A model generated the notes under the pieces. The model was given only the letters and a program-made list of their open reading frames with translations. It was not told the origin of the DNA and made no database searches. DNA of 64,000 nucleotides from Candidatus Gastranaerophilales bacterium (GTDB lineage Bacteria > Cyanobacteriota > Vampirovibrionia > Gastranaerophilales > Gastranaerophilaceae). The translations under genes were made by a program, and so were the position numbers. The stretch is taken from the NCBI GenBank assembly GCA_944322945.1, contig CALUQN010000002.1, forward strand, positions 1 through 64,000, written 5' to 3'. This document shows positions 60,914 to 64,000 of the stretch, in pieces (positions within the stretch are counted from its first letter, which is position 1; the number at the start of each line of letters is the position of its first letter).

Positions 60914-61930
60914 TTAGCAAATACCTTCTCTCAGTCTGATGATAGCAGCACCCCAGGTCATGCCGGCACCAAATCCGCAAAGTATTGCCTTAGCGTCATT
61001 ACCGAGTTTAACAGTACCTTTTTCAACGCCTTCTGCCAGCGCAATCGGTACTGATGCGGCGGATGTGTTGCCGTAATACTTGATATTTGTAATTACTTTT
61101 TCATCTGAGTATTGAAGTCTTTCCTGAACAGCTTGAATAATTCTCAAATTGGCCTGGTGCGGAATTAGATATTCAATATCTTCTGCTTTCAAGCCGGCTT
61201 TTTCAATAATTTCTTCAATATACGGCGGAAGAATTCTTACAACAAATTTGTAAACCTCTTTACCGTTCATGTGTATAAATCCGTCATGTTCAGGGCAAGG
61301 TTCTGCCAGCGGGCAGTTTTGTCCGACGTTGTCTTTATAAATATATTCACCGATAGAGCCTTTTGCTTTAATATCTATTGCAAGAACATCGTCAATACCG
61401 TCTTCCGCAACAGTTACAACCATAGCGCCTGCGCCGTCTCCAAACAGAATGGAGGTGCCTCTGTCTGACCAGTCTAGATATCTTGTGTTGTTGTCAGTTG
61501 CGACAATCAGAATGTTTTTGTAAATCCCTGAATTTATAAATCCTTTAGCAACTTGCAAGCCGTAAATCAATCCGGAGCATGCCGCTGTGATGTCAAATGC
61601 CGGAATATCCGTTTCTATCCCCAGGCGTGCCTGTATATGGCAGGCAATTGCAGGATACAACTGCGGAGGTGCAGATGATGCCGCTATAATTAAATCCAAT
61701 TCTTCCGGTTTGATGCCTGATTTTTCCAGTGCATTTTGTGCTGCTTTCAAGCCCAGTTCTATGGCATCTTCATTACCTGAACATACACGTCTTTCTTTTA
61801 TCCCCGTACGTGTGAAAATCCACTCGTCAGATGTATCATACAATTTTGTCAAATCATCATTTGTAACAACAGTTTCAGGTAAGCTGTACCCTACACCGGC
61901 AATTCTTAACGGAATCATGTTTTCAGCCAT
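60914..61930 (-). CDS. fabH: 3-oxoacyl-ACP synthase III
   Basis: 338 aa. It starts fatty-acid synthesis by condensing acetyl-CoA with malonyl-ACP. Cys in FDITAACSGLIYG, His in IPHQANLRII and Asn in GNTSAASVPIAL are the catalytic residues. SDEWIFTRTGIKERR is the family's N-terminal signature. Starts three bases after plsX, so the two are coupled. Confidence 0.95.
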   Translation of the reverse strand: MAENMIPLRIAGVGYSLPETVVTNDDLTKLYDTSDEWIFTRTGIKERRVCSGNEDAIELGLKAAQNALEKSGIKPEELDLIIAASSAPPQLYPAIACHIQARLGIETDIPAFDITAACSGLIYGLQVAKGFINSGIYKNILIVATDNNTRYLDWSDRGTSILFGDGAGAMVVTVAEDGIDDVLAIDIKAKGSIGEYIYKDNVGQNCPLAEPCPEHDGFIHMNGKEVYKFVVRILPPYIEEIIEKAGLKAEDIEYLIPHQANLRIIQAVQERLQYSDEKVITNIKYYGNTSAASVPIALAEGVEKGTVKLGNDAKAILCGFGAGMTWGAAIIRLREGIC

Positions 61931-61933
61931 CTA

Positions 61934-62989
61934 TTACTCCTCATAAAACTTAGCTATTTTTTCGTTTACGCCTGTTTCAACGGCATCTTTTGCAACTCTT
62001 ACGGCATTCTTAATAGCATACGCCTTGCTTCTGCCGTGGGAAATTACCGTAATCCCCTTGACTCCTAAAAGGAGTGCGCCGCCAAATTCTTCATAATTAA
62101 TTTTTCTGTAAATTCTTTTCATAAACGGTTTGGACATCAGACCGATAATCTTGCCTGCAAGGTCGGATTTAAACTCGTTTTTAAGCATTCTGAAGAGCAT
62201 TGATGATGTTCCTTCAGTAATTTTCAGGGCAACGTTCCCTACAAAACCGTCACATACCACAACATCACAAACACTCAGGAAAATCTCTTTTCCTTCAATA
62301 TTACCGACAAAGTGGATTTTTTCCTGATGCTCTTCAAGCAATTTATAAGTAGCCTGAGCAAGTTCGTTGCCTTTTCCGGCTTCTTCTCCGATATTCAATA
62401 CCCCGACACGCGGTTTTTCAATACCGAGAACGTTTTTAGAAAAAGTTTGTCCCATAACAGCAAACTGGTAAAGCATTTCAGGAGTACAATTACTGTTTGC
62501 ACCGGCGTCGATAACAACGATAGGTCTTTTCATTGTAGGTAAAGTAACAGCGATAGCAGGTCTGTCAATTCCCGGAAGTCTGCCCAGACCAAAAAGGCTG
62601 GACGCCATTGCAGCACCGGTTGAACCTGCAGCTACAACCGCATCGGAACTCCCGCGGGCTACAGCGTCTACTGCAAGAACTATAGATGATTTTTTCTTTT
62701 TACGGATAGCTTGTCCTGGAGCCTCGCCCATTTCTATGATTTCAGAGGCGTGGGTAACTTTAATATCCAATTTGGACAAATCAATTTTGACACGTCTCTG
62801 GCGGCCGCCTGTTCCGCAATCGGACATTATTCCCTCTTGAGCTATTCTGTCAAGTTCCTGTTCTATTCTGTCCTGTTTGCCGACTAACTCTAATGCAACA
62901 CCGTACTCTTGTGCTGCCCATACGGCGCCTGCGACAATCTCATGCGGTGCGTGATCTCCGCCCATTGCATCTATAGCTATTCTTGTCAT
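61934..62989 (-). CDS. plsX: Phosphate acyltransferase PlsX
   Basis: 351 aa. It converts acyl-ACP to acyl phosphate for phospholipid synthesis. Seen: IAIDAMGGDHAPHEIVAGA at the N-terminus, HASEIIEMGEAPGQAIRKKKKSS, AGSTGAAMASSLFGLGRLPGIDRPA, and LLGVKGITVISHGRS near the end. The loop containing GGRQRRVKIDLSKLDI is a few residues longer than I expect. Part of yceD-rpmF-plsX-fabH. Confidence 0.95.
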   Translation of the reverse strand: MTRIAIDAMGGDHAPHEIVAGAVWAAQEYGVALELVGKQDRIEQELDRIAQEGIMSDCGTGGRQRRVKIDLSKLDIKVTHASEIIEMGEAPGQAIRKKKKSSIVLAVDAVARGSSDAVVAAGSTGAAMASSLFGLGRLPGIDRPAIAVTLPTMKRPIVVIDAGANSNCTPEMLYQFAVMGQTFSKNVLGIEKPRVGVLNIGEEAGKGNELAQATYKLLEEHQEKIHFVGNIEGKEIFLSVCDVVVCDGFVGNVALKITEGTSSMLFRMLKNEFKSDLAGKIIGLMSKPFMKRIYRKINYEEFGGALLLGVKGITVISHGRSKAYAIKNAVRVAKDAVETGVNEKIAKFYEE

Positions 62990-63031
62990 TTTACCCTCTC
63001 ACAAAGTCTTCTCTTACTTTTTTATCCCTTT

Positions 63032-63063
63032 ACTATTTGCCGGATTGTATTCCGGCAAATAGT
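63032..63063 (-). other. Hairpin between rpmF and plsX
   Basis: ACTATTTGCCGGA and TCCGGCAAATAGT, 13-bp perfect arms with a 6-base loop. No T run follows on the minus strand, so it more likely sets relative mRNA levels than terminates. Confidence 0.6.
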
Positions 63064-63076
63064 ATCAGTGTTTTAT

Positions 63077-63472
63077 TTATTCAGCTTTTTCTTCGGAAGT
63101 TTTTTCTTCTGCTGCGGCTTCTTCTTTAACTTCTTCTGTTGTTTCTGCCGGAGTTTCAGCTTTTACTTCTTCTGTTTTAGTTTCTTCAACTTTTGTTTCT
63201 TCTGTTTTAACTTCTGCTTTTACTTCTTCAGCTTTCGGAGCTTCTGCTTTTTTAGCTGCTTTTTTAGCAGGTTTTTCTGTTACAGCTGCGGCTTCTTTGT
63301 CTTTCAAGCGGACAGGTTCGCCTTTATAATATCCGCAAGATGTGCATACTGTATGTGTTAATACTGTTTCTCCGCAATTCGGGCATTTTGTTGTTTCCGG
63401 TTTTGTTGCTTTCCAGTTGCTTCTTCTGTGTCCTTGTGCGGAATGTCCTGTTCTTTTCTTTGGTACTGCCAT
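63077..63472 (-). CDS. rpmF: Ribosomal protein bL32 with a long acidic C-terminal tail
   Basis: 131 aa. Residues 1-58 are ordinary bL32: MAVPKKRTGHSAQGHRRSNW, then the zinc ribbon CPNCGETVLTHTVCTSCGYY. Residues 60-131 form a Lys/Ala then Glu/Thr/Val/Ala repeat tail (AKKAEAPKAEEVKAEVKTEE and so on) about as long as the core. bL32 is normally around 57-60 aa. The tail is probably disordered and points away from the core. Neighbours yceD and plsX confirm the locus. Confidence 0.9.
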   Translation of the reverse strand: MAVPKKRTGHSAQGHRRSNWKATKPETTKCPNCGETVLTHTVCTSCGYYKGEPVRLKDKEAAAVTEKPAKKAAKKAEAPKAEEVKAEVKTEETKVEETKTEEVKAETPAETTEEVKEEAAAEEKTSEEKAE

Positions 63473-63501
63473 TTCTTTTTTCCTTTTTATTTCCTTGTGT
63501 A

Positions 63502-63993
63502 CTACTTATTTTTCGGTTCTACTTTGATGTTTTTAAAGACATCCAGTCGCGGGTCGGATAAATTTTCTTCTTTGAGAAAATTGTCCCCATTACAATTTAT
63601 ACCACAAACTTTTTTATTTGGTAAATTTAATATTACAGATTGATACAATAAGTCATAAATATCAATTTCATCTGCGCCGTTCAAATCAGTAACGAACTGT
63701 CCGTCTTTCAGTTCCAGCTCTTGTCCGTATTCGTCAAGAAGAGAATTCTTTGCATAAAGTTCATCAATATCAAAATCAAGGCTGTAATCAAATTCTTTCA
63801 GGCACAAATCACATTCAAGCTTGACAACGCCTGATACGTGACCCTTTGCTTCTATAAATTCACCGAGTGATTTAAGGGTTATTGCCGCCTGAACCGGTGT
63901 GACGCAATTGATTTCTTCGATATAATCATCAAAAGTTATATTTAACGATTTATCGCCTGAATTTTCCAGATCTTCAATACTGACTTTATACAT
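63502..63993 (-). CDS. yceD: YceD/DUF177 family protein
   Basis: 163 aa, acidic. CDLCLKEFDYSLDFDIDELY and the C-terminal CGINCNGDN with NLSDPRLDVFKNI are typical of YceD, which is almost always encoded just before rpmF and is implicated in 23S rRNA/L32 maturation. The start is seven bases from the window's right edge, so its ribosome-binding site is only partly visible. Confidence 0.85.
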   Translation of the reverse strand: MYKVSIEDLENSGDKSLNITFDDYIEEINCVTPVQAAITLKSLGEFIEAKGHVSGVVKLECDLCLKEFDYSLDFDIDELYAKNSLLDEYGQELELKDGQFVTDLNGADEIDIYDLLYQSVILNLPNKKVCGINCNGDNFLKEENLSDPRLDVFKNIKVEPKNK

Positions 63994-64000
63994 ACGGAGA

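Noticed and set aside
62909-63361. 150-aa Phe/Cys-rich open frame opposite rpmF
   Set aside because: An artefact of the Lys/Glu-rich bL32 tail read on the other strand.

Overview
The window looks like part of the chromosome of an AT-rich, Gram-negative, flagellated and probably fermentative bacterium. The best fit is a non-photosynthetic relative of the cyanobacteria (Candidatus Gastranaerophilales / Melainabacteria). This is an inference from gene content: a Gram-negative envelope (TolC-type channel, porin-like barrel, autotransporter), flagellar rod genes with a sigma-28 factor, NADP-type glutamate dehydrogenase, an Orn/Lys/Arg decarboxylase, several proteins that look lineage-specific, and operators matching the cyanobacterial HLR1/RpaB box. 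No photosynthesis gene is present. No database search was possible.

Layout. 1-2.8 kb: a gene leaving the left edge, then bioD and xerD on the minus strand, then a small protein with a sigma-28-type promoter. 2.9-5.2 kb: a structured-RNA candidate, a small LuxR-type regulator and lepA. 5.3-12.2 kb: a very large Pmp-like autotransporter between two palindrome-rich intergenic mosaics; a G10 tract separates its start codon from the rest of its frame. 12.2-15.1 kb: a flagellin-shaped 505-aa protein and an outer-membrane barrel. 15.2-22.4 kb: decarboxylase, prs, a kinase/response-regulator pair, a membrane-anchored Hsp20-like protein and small regulators. 22.6-27.8 kb: flgC, flgB, two FlgF/FlgG-type rod genes, an inactive M16-like protein, an OmpA-like protein and fliA. 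28-33 kb: a Trp-codon leader with a terminator, an unknown membrane protein, carbonic anhydrase and clpB. 33-42 kb: aroC, an efflux set (TolC, MarR, EmrA-like, EamA), secreted or membrane proteins and gdhA. 42-48.9 kb: McrBC restriction, a nucleotidyltransferase-like protein, a DUF2130 protein and a predicted metalloprotease. 49-55.4 kb: pyruvyl transferase plus FrhB-like pair, tRNA-Leu(GAG) preceded by an array of truncated tRNA heads, ferritin and a divergent amylase-like protein. 55.7-64 kb: fatty-acid synthesis in two blocks, fabD-fabG-acpP-fabF (+) and yceD-rpmF-plsX-fabH (-).

How it fits together. The most notable theme is control of surface and motility genes. The autotransporter appears phase-variable by slipped-strand mispairing at G10. 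Its promoter region carries two HLR1-like TGTAA-N5-TGTAA boxes, and single boxes of the same type lie upstream of the 505-aa protein and the 162-aa protein. Those last two genes also carry sigma-28-like promoters, and fliA lies in the same window. Several genes have a -10 box six or seven bases before ATG, suggesting leaderless mRNAs. At least eight families of short palindromes recur in about ten intergenic mosaics and have entered the autotransporter reading frame.

Limits: starts were chosen from ribosome-binding sites and -10 boxes by eye. RNA structures were paired by eye. Family assignments rest on motif recognition only.
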